From assembly GCF_000330725.2 (NCBI RefSeq), contig NZ_AMZY02000006.1, positions 186,001 through 250,000 of the forward strand: a stretch of 64,000 bases of DNA. The letters run 5' to 3'. The first letter of the stretch is position 1; each line of letters opens with the position of its first letter. The translations under genes were made by a program, and so were the position numbers. The notes below the pieces were generated by a model. The model did no database searches. It saw nothing but the letters and a program-made list of their open reading frames with translations, and was not told the DNA's origin. This document shows, one piece after another, positions 63,673-64,000 of this stretch. Source of the stretch: Mariniradius saccharolyticus AK6 (lineage in GTDB: Bacteria; Bacteroidota; Bacteroidia; Cytophagales; Cyclobacteriaceae).

Positions 63673-64000
63673 ATATTCTATTTGCAATCTTACATATTGT
63701 TGGATTGCTTTGGGCTGAAAAAATGTTTGAAGTTGTTGGTATAGCAGAGGGAATGGCTCTTGCTAAACAAGACATACATCCTCTGTATCCTTATTTTATT
63801 ACAATAGTAGTAGGAGTTTTATTTTATATAATGGGCCTGTATGGTCTTTCGGCTGATAACAGGTATAAAAAACTACCATTATTAAAACCAATAGTATTTT
63901 GTATTGGAGGGATCTATTTGTTACGTGGAATAGGTGAACTTATTTTTGATATAGGTTGGCAAAAAGCAAGTCCATTATTAGAAAACACCTACTCACTAAT
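63648..64000 (+). CDS. integral membrane protein, 3' truncated by window end
   Basis: From ATG 63648 (MLKLGGYLNILFAILHIVGL) 117 residues are open to the end of the window. There are three hydrophobic segments (~4-22, ~48-66, ~82-100) separated by short polar loops, consistent with a four-helix small membrane protein. No family can be named. Codon use is strongly AT-biased, unlike genes before 63 kb, and it follows an attC-like hairpin, so horizontal acquisition is likely. The start follows directly on the preceding ORF with a 25-base overlap. Confidence 0.65.
   Translation, partial: MLKLGGYLNILFAILHIVGLLWAEKMFEVVGIAEGMALAKQDIHPLYPYFITIVVGVLFYIMGLYGLSADNRYKKLPLLKPIVFCIGGIYLLRGIGELIFDIGWQKASPLLENTYSL

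Overview
The window reads as chromosome of a Bacteroidota bacterium, most likely order Cytophagales (Cyclobacteriaceae-like). The evidence is a PorP/SprF protein beside a giant adhesin, two proteins with the gliding-motility/type IX secretion (T9SS) type B C-terminal domain, many short lipoprotein signals, a TonB-plug/beta-barrel protein of the Bacteroidota type, and several genes preceded by the Bacteroidota -7 element TAnnTTTG. No rRNA, tRNA, CRISPR array, intact insertion sequence or prophage was seen.

Layout. 1-8.6 kb: the C-terminal part of an alpha-2-macroglobulin, an S10 carboxypeptidase, two paralogous stand-alone receiver proteins with degraded acidic pockets, then an overlapping sensor kinase / OmpR-type regulator / beta-propeller lipoprotein operon. 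8.8-18.5 kb: lysA, a DUF2911 protein, two lipoproteins, a DHFR-like reductase, a large outer-membrane barrel protein and aspS. 18.7-28.9 kb: an M23 peptidase, then a four-gene surface operon (small secreted protein, 1529-residue adhesin, PorP/SprF, TPR-PD40-double-OmpA protein) behind a near-consensus promoter. 29-43 kb: aldehyde dehydrogenase, P1-family peptidase, an Fe-S photolyase, a SprB-repeat protein, a DUF1254/DUF1214 lipoprotein, rlmH, a fasciclin protein, a Fur-family regulator and a zinc metalloprotease.

43.1-47.0 kb is the most interesting accessory block: an FAD-dependent reductase/hydroxylase, a UbiA-type prenyltransferase, a type III polyketide synthase with the complete Cys-His-Asn triad, and a methyltransferase translationally coupled to it. 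Together they look like a compact pathway for a methylated, oxidised and possibly prenylated phenolic lipid or quinone. 47-60.4 kb: two MscS channels, recG, a class C beta-lactamase-like hydrolase, and a minus-strand run secA / SPOR lipoprotein / M20 amidohydrolase / S1-P1 nuclease / histidinol phosphatase. 60.5-63 kb: dapF, a Tat-exported superoxide dismutase and a MazG-like pyrophosphohydrolase.

From about 63.05 kb the sequence becomes clearly AT-rich and changes character: a long imperfect inverted repeat resembling an integron attC-type site is followed by small unassigned ORFs, the last an integral-membrane protein cut by the window end. This looks like the edge of a gene-cassette or other horizontally acquired region. 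Short dispersed repeats, notably three-unit arrays of a GTACGAA-like heptamer at three intergenic sites, run through the window.
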